Notes: a model not told the origin generated them from the letters alone. A stretch of 64,000 nt of DNA from Kangiella koreensis DSM 16069 (GCF_000024085.1 NC_013166.1:1550001-1614000); one strand, 5' to 3'; numbered from the stretch's first letter, positions 54,492 through 62,709 are shown. Made by a program: numbers and translations.

Positions 54492-56206
54492 AACAGTTTA
54501 ACTTACCCGATTTAGGTGAAGGCTTGCCAGATGCGGAAATCGTACGCTGGTTAGTTAAAGAAGGTGATGAAGTAACTGTCGACCAGCCAATGGTCGAGAT
54601 GGAAACTGCTAAAGCCGTGGTTGAAGTGCCTTCTCCATTCGCAGGTCGTATTGGAAAATTACATGGCAAAGAAGGAGACGTGATTGATGTGGGCGCCGTT
54701 CTGGTCACATTTGGTGAAGTCGGCGAAGTGGCTGAAGAAGCTCCTGAACCAGCACCTGTGACAGCGAAAGCAACAGAAAACGCAGTACCGCAAGCATCAG
54801 CTCCTGCGGGTGGTAGCGACACTTTCTTACTTCCTGACTTGGGCGAAGGCTTACCTGACGCCGAAATCGTACGCTGGTTAGTTAAAGAAGGCGAAACCGT
54901 TTCTGTCGATCAACCAATGGTTGAAATGGAAACTGCTAAAGCCGTAGTTGAAGTCCCCTCTCCCTTTGCCGGAAAAGTGTCTAAGCTTTATGGCCAGGCC
55001 GGTGACGTTATCGAAGTCGGTGCGCCTTTAGTAGAGTTTGGTGGTACTGGCGATGGCACTGCTAGCGAAAGCAAACCTGCCGCTCCTGCTAAAGAAGAAG
55101 CTGGCGAAGAAAAACGCGCAGACAGTGGCACCGTAGTTGGTGCTGTTGAAGTCGGCAACAATGTTGTTGCGGAAACAGCCAATGCGGTTGTTAAAGCATT
55201 AGCCAAGAAGCTGAAAGTCGATTTAACGCAAGTTAAAGGCACAGGCAAAGATGGCGCCATTACGCAGAAAGACGTGCGTGAAGCAGCCAAATCTGGTGCA
55301 ACAGCTTCAACAACTCAGGCCCAGCAACCTCAGCAAGCAGCCGGTGTCGACACTTCAAACCCTCTTGCTTATAAAGCCTCTCCTGCTGTCCGTGCTCTCG
55401 CACGTAAACTTGGTGTTGATTTAGGCGATTGCCAACCAACAGGACGCAAAGGTTCGATTACCCGTGATGACGTTGAGCAAGCTAGCAAAGGCGGCTCATC
55501 AGCTCCACGTCAATCGCAGCCAGCTATGTCAGCTCAGCAAGCCAAAGGTTTGCCAGCAGTTAACCTTGAAGTTCAACCTGAAAAGGTTCGTGGCGTACGT
55601 CGTGCTATGGCGATGGGTATGGCAAACTCAGCGGCAACGGTTGTTCCAACCAGCCTGGTTGAAGATGTCGACATTACTGCATGGCCCAAAGGCACTGACT
55701 CATTAGCTCGTTATGTTCGTGCGCTTGTCACTGCGGCGAAACAGGTACCAGCCATGAATGCATGGTTTGATGGTGAAAACTTCGAGCGCCTATTGCACCC
55801 GAATGTAAACGTCGGAATAGCCGTAGACTCTCCTGATGGTTTATACGTTCCTGTTATTCACAACGCAGATCGTATGGATATGGCAGGCGTTCGCGCAAGA
55901 GTGCAGGAACTTCGTGAGAAGATTGAGACTAAATCTTTGAAACAGGATGATCAGCAAAACGCAACTATCACTCTTTCAAACTTTGGCTCAATTGCAGGTC
56001 GCTACGGCACACCAGTAGTATCGCCACCGCAAGTCGCGATTCTAGGTACTGGTCGCTTCCGTAACGAATTAAAGCTAACCGATAAAGGCATCACCAACGC
56101 AAAAATGTTGCCGCTATCCTTAACTTTCGATCACCGCGCCTGTACTGGCGGAGAAGCAGCTCGCTTCTTAGCAGCTGTGATGGAAGATTTACAGTTAGCT
56201 CGTTAG
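54488..56206 (+). CDS. pdhC: Dihydrolipoyl acyltransferase E2, double lipoyl and double PSBD
   Basis: A 572-residue E2 core. Two nearly identical lipoyl domains (residues 1-78 and 111-186) carry lipoyl lysines 42 and 151 in ETAKAV. Two peripheral-subunit-binding domains follow, about 231-267 (VVKALAKKLKVDLTQVKGTG) and 297-333 (SPAVRALARKLGVDLGDCQPTG); one is usual. The catalytic acyltransferase domain ends in FDHRACTGGEAARF: His549 is kept, but Thr553 replaces the usual Asp of DHRxxDG. No dihydrolipoyl dehydrogenase gene follows, so E3 must be encoded elsewhere. Confidence 0.9.
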   Translation: MKQFNLPDLGEGLPDAEIVRWLVKEGDEVTVDQPMVEMETAKAVVEVPSPFAGRIGKLHGKEGDVIDVGAVLVTFGEVGEVAEEAPEPAPVTAKATENAVPQASAPAGGSDTFLLPDLGEGLPDAEIVRWLVKEGETVSVDQPMVEMETAKAVVEVPSPFAGKVSKLYGQAGDVIEVGAPLVEFGGTGDGTASESKPAAPAKEEAGEEKRADSGTVVGAVEVGNNVVAETANAVVKALAKKLKVDLTQVKGTGKDGAITQKDVREAAKSGATASTTQAQQPQQAAGVDTSNPLAYKASPAVRALARKLGVDLGDCQPTGRKGSITRDDVEQASKGGSSAPRQSQPAMSAQQAKGLPAVNLEVQPEKVRGVRRAMAMGMANSAATVVPTSLVEDVDITAWPKGTDSLARYVRALVTAAKQVPAMNAWFDGENFERLLHPNVNVGIAVDSPDGLYVPVIHNADRMDMAGVRARVQELREKIETKSLKQDDQQNATITLSNFGSIAGRYGTPVVSPPQVAILGTGRFRNELKLTDKGITNAKMLPLSLTFDHRACTGGEAARFLAAVMEDLQLAR

Positions 56207-56225
56207 TTCAGGTTAAGAGCTAAAT

Positions 56226-56263
56226 AAAAAAGCGTAGCGTTAGTTTCTAACCTACGCTTTTTT
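56226..56263. terminator. Bidirectional terminator after pdhC
   Basis: AAAAAAGCGTAGCGTTAG/CTAACCTACGCTTTTTT, a long stem with one bulge and A and T tracts, between pdhC and the converging 113-residue protein gene. Confidence 0.85.
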
Positions 56264-56264
56264 A

Positions 56265-56606
56265 TTACCCTTCTTCCTTCTCTATTTCTCTTATCATTGC
56301 AAACTTTCCAGACATTAGCTGTCCACGGTGCTTTTCGCACCACCAACGGTAAATTGGATACATTAACAAGCTACCCAAAATTGCAAAAATAAAATATAAA
56401 AATATTGTAGGAAGAAAACTTATCAGCATACTCCCTACTGAAACAGCAGTCTCTTCAAATGGTGATACGGTTAATAAAAACAAAGCAAACATCAGTGCAA
56501 AACCTATACATACAAATAAAGCTATTTTTATATAGCTTATAAAATCTAACTGTATTCTCGCTTTTGTATCATAGTGTTCTTCTATAATTGTTCTTTGATG
56601 CGTCAA
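56265..56606 (-). CDS. Small two-helix membrane protein, unknown
   Basis: A 113-residue protein with two or three membrane segments (IKIALFVCIGFALMFALFLLTV and ISFLPTIFLYFIFAILGSLLMYPIY) and a basic, charged C-terminus (WWCEKHRGQLMSGKFAMIREIEKEEG). No family is recognised. Base composition is more A/T-rich than its neighbours. The ATG at 56606 follows a GAAGGAAA ribosome binding site. Confidence 0.6.
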   Translation of the reverse strand: MTHQRTIIEEHYDTKARIQLDFISYIKIALFVCIGFALMFALFLLTVSPFEETAVSVGSMLISFLPTIFLYFIFAILGSLLMYPIYRWWCEKHRGQLMSGKFAMIREIEKEEG

Positions 56607-56755
56607 ACCACTTTCCTTCTGTAATATTTCAACACATTTGTATCCTAGCGGAGCTTTTAGCGCTTTGCTATGCTCTTTGGTGATTTTATATTTGGAAAGT
56701 TAATTTTAAACATTAGGATCTTTTGATCCGAAAATGTGATTTTGTGGAGGCTCGT

Positions 56756-58846
56756 GTGGAAAGAACAATGAAAAAACTATTACTGACCGGCTTGCTGAGT
56801 GGTTTACTAGCTACCACGGTTTCAGCTAAAGAAGCCAGTGATCCTTATATCTGGCTTGAAGACGTAGAAGGCAAGAAAGCCCTCGAGTGGGTCGAAGAAA
56901 ACAATAAAGTTTCTTTGAGCTATTTGCAGTCGCAGCCTCTTTACAAAGAATTATACGAAACCAATCTTGAAATTCTCAACTCTGATGAGCGCATCCCTTA
57001 CGTCAATGAAATGGATGGTTATTTTTATAATTTTTGGCGTGATGAGGACAATGTGCGTGGCGTGTGGCGTCGAACAACGTTAGAAGAGTACAAAAAAGAA
57101 GACCCAAAGTGGGAAGTGATTCTTGACGTTGATGCACTCGCTGAAAAAGAAGACGAAAACTGGGTCTATAAAGGCTCTAACTGCCTATATCCGGATTACC
57201 AGCGTTGCCTTGTGAGTCTTTCACGTGGTGGTGCTGATGCCACTGTCGTTCGTGAATTTAACGTTGAAAGCAAAAGCTTCGTTAAAGGAGGCTTCCAACT
57301 ACCTGAAGCAAAGAGTAATTTAAGCTGGATTGATAAAAATACAGTCTTTGTCGGTACAGACTTTGGCGCAGACAGCCTGACCGACTCCGGTTATCCACGA
57401 GTTGTGAAACTGTGGAAGCGCGGCCAAAAACACGAAGACGCAACGGCTGTTTTCGCAGGCAACCAAAGCGATGTTGCAGTACAAGCCTTTGTCACTCGCG
57501 ATAAAGAAGAATCCTATAAGCTTATTTACCAGGGGCTCGATTTCTACAACTCTGAGATGTACCTGCTCTTAGATGAAGGCTTGGTTAAACTTGACCGCCC
57601 TAAAGATAGCACCGTACGAGGAATCAATAATGGCCAACTTCTAATTGAACTGAAGTCTGACTGGACCATTGGGGATAAAACTTATCAGCAGGCATCGCTG
57701 CTTTCGATTGATATTAATGATTATCTTGGCGGTAAAAAGAACTTTACTGAAGTGATAGTGCCTGATGAGCGTACTGCTATCAGCGGTATATCGTCTACCA
57801 AAGACTACTTACTGGTTAACCTGTTGAAAGATGTTAGCAGTGAGTTGCATCGCTACTGGTATGCTGATGGTAAGTGGCAAAGCAAGAAGGTTGATTTGCC
57901 CGAGTTTGGTACATTGTCAGTCGCCTCAACCAGTGACAAGCATAATAACTTTTTTGTTAACTATGCCAGTTTCTTAACCCCGAGTACTCTTTCATACTTC
58001 GATGAGAAAACTAAGAAGTTCAGCGAGCTAAAAAGCTTACCAGCTTTTTTTGATGCTGAACCTTACAAAGTTGAGCAACATTTTGTTGAAGCAAAAGATG
58101 GCGTGAAAGTGCCCTACTTTATCGTGATGCCCAAGGATCTTGAGTACAACGGTAAAAACCCAACATTGCTTTATGGCTATGGTGGCTTTGAGGTCTCTCT
58201 GAACCCTAGCTATTCCGCCCTCACCGGTAAGAACTGGTTAGAGCAAGGCGGTGTTTACGTTCTAGCTAACATCCGTGGCGGTGGTGAGTATGGTCCTGAT
58301 TGGCATCAAGCGGCTTTAAAAGAAAATCGTCATGTGGCCTTTAATGATTTCATCAGCGTTGCCGAAGATTTGATTGAGCGAAAAATCACTTCCGAAGAGC
58401 ATTTGGGAATACGCGGCGGTAGTAATGGTGGTCTATTAGTGGGCACCGTTGCGACCATGCGCCCTGACCTCTTTGGCGCCGTTGTATGTCAGGTTCCACT
58501 ACTCGATATGAAGCGATTCAACAAACTACTGGCCGGTGCAAGTTGGATGGGTGAGTATGGTAATCCTGATAATGAAGATGAGTGGAACTACATCAAAACC
58601 TACTCGCCTTATCATAATGTTCACGAAGATGAAGATTACCCAAGAATTTTCTTCACAACATCAACTCGTGATGACCGCGTCCACCCTGGGCATGCACGCA
58701 AGATGGTCGCCAAGATGCAAGCTATGGGACACGATGTTTTGTATTACGAAAACACTGAAGGTGGTCATGGCGGTGCAGCTAATAATGAACAGTCGGCCAA
58801 ACTTTATGCATTGATTCATACCTATCTTGCCGATCAACTTAAGTAA
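56756..58846 (+). CDS. Exported prolyl oligopeptidase (S9A)
   Basis: A 696-residue secreted peptidase cleaving after proline in short peptides. A signal peptide (KKLLLTGLLSGLLATTVSA) precedes the mature DPYIWLEDVEGKKALEWVEENN, a classic S9A start. A seven-blade propeller (about 70-420) follows, then the hydrolase domain with nucleophile Ser in GIRGGSNGGLLVG, Asp in STRDDRVHPGHARKM and His in TEGGHGGA. The frame is open from 56723. The GTG at 56756 has GGAGG five bases upstream; the ATG at 56768 (MKKLLL) is an alternative with weaker spacing. Confidence 0.9.
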   Translation: MERTMKKLLLTGLLSGLLATTVSAKEASDPYIWLEDVEGKKALEWVEENNKVSLSYLQSQPLYKELYETNLEILNSDERIPYVNEMDGYFYNFWRDEDNVRGVWRRTTLEEYKKEDPKWEVILDVDALAEKEDENWVYKGSNCLYPDYQRCLVSLSRGGADATVVREFNVESKSFVKGGFQLPEAKSNLSWIDKNTVFVGTDFGADSLTDSGYPRVVKLWKRGQKHEDATAVFAGNQSDVAVQAFVTRDKEESYKLIYQGLDFYNSEMYLLLDEGLVKLDRPKDSTVRGINNGQLLIELKSDWTIGDKTYQQASLLSIDINDYLGGKKNFTEVIVPDERTAISGISSTKDYLLVNLLKDVSSELHRYWYADGKWQSKKVDLPEFGTLSVASTSDKHNNFFVNYASFLTPSTLSYFDEKTKKFSELKSLPAFFDAEPYKVEQHFVEAKDGVKVPYFIVMPKDLEYNGKNPTLLYGYGGFEVSLNPSYSALTGKNWLEQGGVYVLANIRGGGEYGPDWHQAALKENRHVAFNDFISVAEDLIERKITSEEHLGIRGGSNGGLLVGTVATMRPDLFGAVVCQVPLLDMKRFNKLLAGASWMGEYGNPDNEDEWNYIKTYSPYHNVHEDEDYPRIFFTTSTRDDRVHPGHARKMVAKMQAMGHDVLYYENTEGGHGGAANNEQSAKLYALIHTYLADQLK

Positions 58847-58865
58847 GAATATCCATTTCGTACGT

Positions 58866-58894
58866 TAAAAAAGGGACCTCCTCGGTCCCTTTTT
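58866..58894 (+). terminator. Terminator after prolyl oligopeptidase gene
   Basis: AAAAAAGGGACC-TCCTC-GGTCCCTTTTT, 20 bp past the stop codon. It separates this gene from the proline biosynthesis leader. Confidence 0.85.
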
Positions 58895-58952
58895 ATATTG
58901 CGTATCATTTCCTCTGATGTATCGACTACAACACTGTATAACCAAAAGTTAA

Positions 58953-58981
58953 TTGACTGATAGCCAGTTTCCAGCGATTAT
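58953..58981 (+). promoter_or_regulatory. Promoter candidate for proB1 leader
   Basis: TTGACT (58953-58958), 17-bp spacer, GATTAT (58976-58981). The predicted start lies at about 58988, immediately at the ATG of the proline-rich leader frame (58989), so that frame would be translated from a leaderless or nearly leaderless RNA. Confidence 0.45.
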
Positions 58982-58988
58982 CAACGTC

Positions 58989-59105
58989 ATGAACAAATTC
59001 CTTCACATAGCACAGCCTCTTATGGCTCAACCCACAAGTCTTCCCGCTCCCGGAAAGTCTCGGCTTGCGCTGTGTGATTATTTTTTAATGAGTTATTGTA
59101 GATAG
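58989..59105 (+). CDS. Putative proline-rich leader peptide (38 aa)
   Basis: A 38-codon frame, MNKFLHIAQPLMAQPTSLPA and onwards, ending at TAG 59103-59105. Four of twelve codons between 59016 and 59051 are proline (CCT, CCC, CCC, CCC). It lies between a promoter candidate and the terminator before proB1, a proline biosynthesis gene. A ribosome stalled at these codons would cover CACAGC (59011-59016), which otherwise pairs with GCTGTG (59069-59074). No Shine-Dalgarno is visible, so translation is the weak point of the call. Confidence 0.45.
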   Translation: MNKFLHIAQPLMAQPTSLPAPGKSRLALCDYFLMSYCR

Positions 59106-59134
59106 TACTCAATAAGAAAGACGATAAACCACAG

Positions 59135-59167
59135 AAACCCGCAAGCCAAAAGCTTCGCGGGTTTTTT
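59135..59167 (+). terminator. Putative attenuator terminator before proB1
   Basis: AAACCCGC-AAGC pairs with GCTT-CGCGGGTTT (one bulge) and a T6 run follows, ending only 20 nt before the proB1 ATG. Its left arm CGCAAGCC (59140-59147) is perfectly complementary to GGCTTGCG (59062-59069), so an antiterminator can form instead. The upstream gene has its own terminator at 58866, so this one acts inside the proB1 leader. Confidence 0.65.
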
Positions 59168-59187
59168 AATGCCTGAGAGAAACGCAA

Positions 59188-60024
59188 ATGAACACAATAG
59201 ACTTTAGTCGCTATCAAAAAATTGTTATCAAAGTAGGCTCCGCCTTGATAGCTCCTAACTCGCGCGCCTGTTCCGCTGAGTACTGTTTGCCTATCGCTAA
59301 CTTTATAAAAAAATGCCATGCAGCTTCAAAACAGATCATTCTGGTGTCATCTGGCGCAGTAGCAGCCGGATTTAATCAATTACAACTACCTGCGGACCAA
59401 ACGATTAACTTGGAACAAAAACAAGCACTGGCGGCTATCGGACAATCCATTGTCATACGGCATTGGCAGCGCTTCTTTGATCAGGATGTTGCACAGGTTT
59501 TATTGACCTCTGATGATATAAGCAATCCAAAACGAGCCAGCAATGCTAAAAAAACATTTGCTCAACTTGAACATTATGGCGCAGTGCCGATTGTTAATGA
59601 AAACGATACGGTGGTCACTGAGGAGCTCAAGTTTGGTGACAACGACATTTTAGCGGCCCAGGTCGCACTACTTACGGAAGCGGATCTATTGATCATTTGT
59701 AGCGATGTTGACGGTGTTTTTGATGATAATCCACATGCAAATCCAGGTGCTCAGCTGATTAAAACTATCAGTTACGGGTGCCGACAAGCTATCAATTATG
59801 CCAAAACTAAGCATAACCCTCGCTCCAGTGGCGGTATGCTGAGTAAACTTCAATCAGCATTTTTGGCTAATTCTCATGGTATTGCTGTGACCATTTGCAA
59901 TGGAAAGAAGGAGGCCTATAACCAATTATGGATAAACCAGAACCCAGGAACCTGGCTTTACCCAGGTCAGGCAAAAGTTATGAATAACGAGCCTTCAGAT
60001 AAGCACACCTTATCCGAGGCATAA
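59188..60024 (+). CDS. proB: Glutamate 5-kinase paralogue 1
   Basis: A 278-residue amino-acid kinase phosphorylating glutamate, the first step of proline synthesis. IVIKVGSALIAPN opens the fold; LVSSGAVAAGF, VNENDTVVTEELKFGDNDILAA and LIICSDVDGVFDDNP are ProB motifs. The C-terminal PUA domain of E. coli ProB (367 aa) is missing. The NPRSSGGMLSKLQSA loop differs from the canonical GTGGMxTKLxAA kept in the second copy. The ATG follows GAGAG. It lies behind a terminator that looks like an attenuator and is followed 372 bp later by a second proB. Confidence 0.9.
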   Translation: MNTIDFSRYQKIVIKVGSALIAPNSRACSAEYCLPIANFIKKCHAASKQIILVSSGAVAAGFNQLQLPADQTINLEQKQALAAIGQSIVIRHWQRFFDQDVAQVLLTSDDISNPKRASNAKKTFAQLEHYGAVPIVNENDTVVTEELKFGDNDILAAQVALLTEADLLIICSDVDGVFDDNPHANPGAQLIKTISYGCRQAINYAKTKHNPRSSGGMLSKLQSAFLANSHGIAVTICNGKKEAYNQLWINQNPGTWLYPGQAKVMNNEPSDKHTLSEA

Positions 60025-60396
60025 GATACTGTTATTTCAAATAATTTTAGCTAAACCCGAAAATCGCTGAGAGATGGCCTCGTGGGTAGTTAGCAATACT
60101 TAAACTAATGCTACTACCCTACCAGTTAAATCAATATAACAGCTCTAAGAGGCGCTTAGGGACGCTCTCAGATTTTATCGGGGTAGAATTTGACATTAGG
60201 ATCTGTATGGTGACAATGCGAACCGTGCTTACTATTAATTCAACAGCGAAAAAGACAGCAACGGCGGGCTTTTTAAGCCAGCCCAACGCTATTTCTGTTG
60301 CTACTGCATCAGTTACAACTGACCGCAGTCCTGTCTTCAAGCACGCCCTTCGATATTTCCATTCACTCATCCTTTACATGAAATAAAAGGTTTTCC
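60025..60396 (+). other. Structured gap between the two proB genes
   Basis: A 372-bp region with no convincing gene. It contains a strong hairpin GGGTAG-T-TAGCA/TGCTA-CTACCC (60084-60119), a second imperfect one near 60146-60167 (AGAGGCG/CGCTCT) and a branched structure near 60260-60310 (AGCAAC/GTTGCT enclosing GGGC/GCCC). The promoter for proB2 lies at 60190. A 92-codon plus-strand frame across it has no ribosome binding site and looks fortuitous. Confidence 0.45.
60190..60217 (+). promoter_or_regulatory. Promoter for proB2-proA
   Basis: Perfect TTGACA (60190-60195), 16-bp spacer, GACAAT (60212-60217). The leader to the proB2 ATG would be about 170 nt. It gives the second proB copy a promoter independent of the proB1 leader. 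Confidence 0.5.
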
Positions 60397-61200
60397 ATGC
60401 TCGAACACATCGATTTTAGTCAATACAAAAATATAGTCATTAAAGTTGGATCGGCACTGATTGCTCCTGACGGTCGCTCCTGCTCTTCAGAATATTGTTT
60501 GCCAATTGCACACTTTATTCGTAAGTGCCACAAAGCTGGCAAGAATGTCACCTTAGTTTCATCTGGTGCCGTGGCCGCTGGTTTTAATCTGGTCAAGCCG
60601 GATAACGACGTATTAACCCGTAAAGAAAAGCAACCACTGGCTGCGATTGGCCAATCTATGGTGGTTCGACACTGGCAACGCTTCTTTGATGATGTGGTGG
60701 CACAGGTTCTATTAACCTCCGCCGATATCAAAAACCCAGAGCGTTCTGAAAATGCTCGTAATACATTCCAGACCTTATTTGAGTTAGGTGCCATGCCGAT
60801 CGTGAATGAGAATGACACGGTGGCCACAGAGGAACTGACAATTGGTGATAACGATAACTTGGTGGCTCAGGTTGCCGCATTAACAGATGCTGACCTACTT
60901 ATCATCTGCAGTGACATTAACGGTGTCTATGATGACAACCCAAAGGTCAATCCAGAAGCCGAGTTAGTCACTCAGTTTAAAGGTGTTAACGACGAAACCA
61001 TGGCGGTTGGCAAAGATACCAACAATCCTCGCGGTACTGGCGGTATGCAAACCAAGCTACAAGCTGCGCGCTTTGCATCCGAGAACGGTATCGACACCAT
61101 TATCTGTAATGGTAAGAACGAAAGCTATATGAGGTTGTTCAGCAACCAGAACCCAGGGACATTGATCCACCGTACTTGTAAAGAAGTATCGGTAGCCTAG
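60397..61200 (+). CDS. proB: Glutamate 5-kinase paralogue 2
   Basis: A 267-residue glutamate 5-kinase, closely similar along its length to the copy at 59.2 kb and likewise without a PUA domain. It shows IVIKVGSALIAPDGRSCSSEYCLP, LVSSGAVAAGFN, VNENDTVATEELTIGDNDNLVAQVA, LIICSDINGVYDDNP and the canonical PRGTGGMQTKLQAARFA. These make it the better-conserved copy, probably the main kinase for the adjacent proA. AAGG lies six bases before the ATG. It ends 9 bp before proA, with which it must form an operon. Confidence 0.94.
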   Translation: MLEHIDFSQYKNIVIKVGSALIAPDGRSCSSEYCLPIAHFIRKCHKAGKNVTLVSSGAVAAGFNLVKPDNDVLTRKEKQPLAAIGQSMVVRHWQRFFDDVVAQVLLTSADIKNPERSENARNTFQTLFELGAMPIVNENDTVATEELTIGDNDNLVAQVAALTDADLLIICSDINGVYDDNPKVNPEAELVTQFKGVNDETMAVGKDTNNPRGTGGMQTKLQAARFASENGIDTIICNGKNESYMRLFSNQNPGTLIHRTCKEVSVA

Positions 61201-61209
61201 GAGGAATTT

Positions 61210-62496
61210 ATGACGATGAAAGAAAACTCATTTGAAAGTAAAGAACAGCAAGAGCTGTATGAACTAACCGTGCGCGCCAAGCAGGCCGCGCAAACGCTGG
61301 GCAACTTAACCAGCAGCCAGAAGAATGATGTTTTAGCGGCGATGGCTAAAAAACTAAAAGCCAACCAGGACCAGATCCTGGAAGCCAACAAAAAAGACAT
61401 TCAGTACGCCAAAGACAACGACCTGTCCGATGCGATGGTTGACCGCTTGCTACTTGATGAAGCGCGCGTTGATGGCATGGTTGACGCTTTACATAATGTC
61501 ATGAGCCTGACCGACCCGGTCGGTGAAATGGGCCCAAGCACCCTGCGTCCGAATGGTATTCGTGTTGGAAAAATGCGCATTCCGCTAGGTGTCATCCTGA
61601 TGATTTATGAAGCTCGTCCAAACGTCGCGGTGGAAGCTGCTGCCCTGACGCTCAAATCAGGTAACGTGGTTATCCTGCGCGGCGGTAAAGAGGCATGGCA
61701 CTCTAACCAAGCGCTGATTCAGTGCTGGCATGATGCGCTGGCCGATTGTGGACACAGCAAAGAAATGGTCTGCATTGTTCCATCGCAAAGCCACGAAGCA
61801 GTTAATCACCTGCTCCAGTTCCGCGACACCATTGATCTGGTCATCCCACGTGGTGGCGAGCGTTTAATTCGCGCAGTAACCGACAACAGTAAAATTCCAG
61901 TGATTCAACACTTTAAAGGTGTGTGTCATTTGTATGTCGACAAGTTTGCAGACTTGGATAAAGCAGAAAAGCTATTGAAAGACGGCAAGGTATCGCGTCC
62001 TGGTGTCTGTAACTCACTGGAAAGCCTGGTTATCCATAAAGACATTGCTAACGAGTTTCTAAAGCGTGTCAAAAAACTAGGTAACGAATTTGGTATCCAG
62101 TTTAAAGCTGATAAAGACTCAGTTGCACAACTGGACAATGCCACTGAAGCAAGCGCAGAAGATTATCATAACGAATACCTGAGCCTTGCTATGAGCGTAA
62201 AGCAGGTTGCATCCTATGATGACGCCGTTGCTCATATTCTAGAACACAGCTCAAGCCACACTGAAGTGATTGTCACTGAAAACATTGACCGTGGTAATGA
62301 GTTTATACGTCGCATCAACTCATCAGTAGTGATGGTTAACGCATCATCGCGCTTCTCCGATGGTGGCGAATTAGGCCTTGGCGCAGAGATTGGTATCTCA
62401 ACCAGTAAACTGCACGCCTACGGCCCAATGGGACTGGTACAGCTAACTACTGAAAAATATGTAGTTACCGGCCAAGGCCAAGCCAAGCACTACTAA
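61210..62496 (+). CDS. proA: Gamma-glutamyl phosphate reductase
   Basis: A 428-residue NADPH enzyme reducing glutamyl 5-phosphate to the semialdehyde, the second step of proline synthesis. The catalytic Cys lies in GKVSRPGVCNSLESLVIH. RIPLGVILMIYEARPNVAVEAAALTLKSGNVVILRGGKEA and RFSDGGELGLGAEIGISTSKLHAYGPMGL are ProA signatures. GGAGGAATTT before the ATG is an excellent ribosome binding site. It is followed by a terminator. Confidence 0.97.
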   Translation: MTMKENSFESKEQQELYELTVRAKQAAQTLGNLTSSQKNDVLAAMAKKLKANQDQILEANKKDIQYAKDNDLSDAMVDRLLLDEARVDGMVDALHNVMSLTDPVGEMGPSTLRPNGIRVGKMRIPLGVILMIYEARPNVAVEAAALTLKSGNVVILRGGKEAWHSNQALIQCWHDALADCGHSKEMVCIVPSQSHEAVNHLLQFRDTIDLVIPRGGERLIRAVTDNSKIPVIQHFKGVCHLYVDKFADLDKAEKLLKDGKVSRPGVCNSLESLVIHKDIANEFLKRVKKLGNEFGIQFKADKDSVAQLDNATEASAEDYHNEYLSLAMSVKQVASYDDAVAHILEHSSSHTEVIVTENIDRGNEFIRRINSSVVMVNASSRFSDGGELGLGAEIGISTSKLHAYGPMGLVQLTTEKYVVTGQGQAKHY

Positions 62497-62545
62497 ACCA
62501 GTGCTAACAAAAGCGTTCGAGCAATAGGGTCGACTAGCCCTATGC

Positions 62546-62588
62546 CAAAGCCGCGGGTGTCCTCTTTCTAAGAGCCCTGCGGCTTTTT
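62546..62588 (+). terminator. Terminator after proA
   Basis: AAAGCCGCGGG/CCCTGCGGCTTTTTT with a T6 run. A smaller hairpin ATAGGGT/AGCCCTAT lies just before it (62524-62543). Confidence 0.75.
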
Positions 62589-62652
62589 TAATTCTGCAGA
62601 TAATCACTTAAAATAAAAGCCACTGCCAATAGAGGCGCTCTACCCCATTTAA

Positions 62653-62709
62653 ATTCTAAAATATTCCTGTATATTCCTAGTTATTCCAATCAATTCATCT
62701 GGTTATTCT
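62653..62709 (+). promoter_or_regulatory. Phased ATTC operator array
   Basis: ATTCT (62653), ATTCC (62663), ATTCC (62673), ATTCC (62683) and ATTCA (62693) occur at exact 10-bp intervals, with a further ATTC at 62705. All boxes would lie on one face of the helix. The array is 57-110 bp upstream of the Xre-type gene start, the place for an autoregulatory operator. Confidence 0.6.

Noticed and set aside
58895..59187. T-box riboswitch before proB1
   Set aside because: No T-box consensus or specifier stem is visible; the pairings found fit ribosome-mediated attenuation better.
59020..59319. 99-residue minus-strand gene across the start of proB1
   Set aside because: It runs antisense through the conserved proB1 N-terminus and the terminator, with no ribosome binding site.
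60108..60386. 92-residue plus-strand gene between the proB copies
   Set aside because: No ribosome binding site, overlaps the proB2 promoter and hairpins, and the sequence has no recognisable domain; an antisense frame of similar length exists at the same place.
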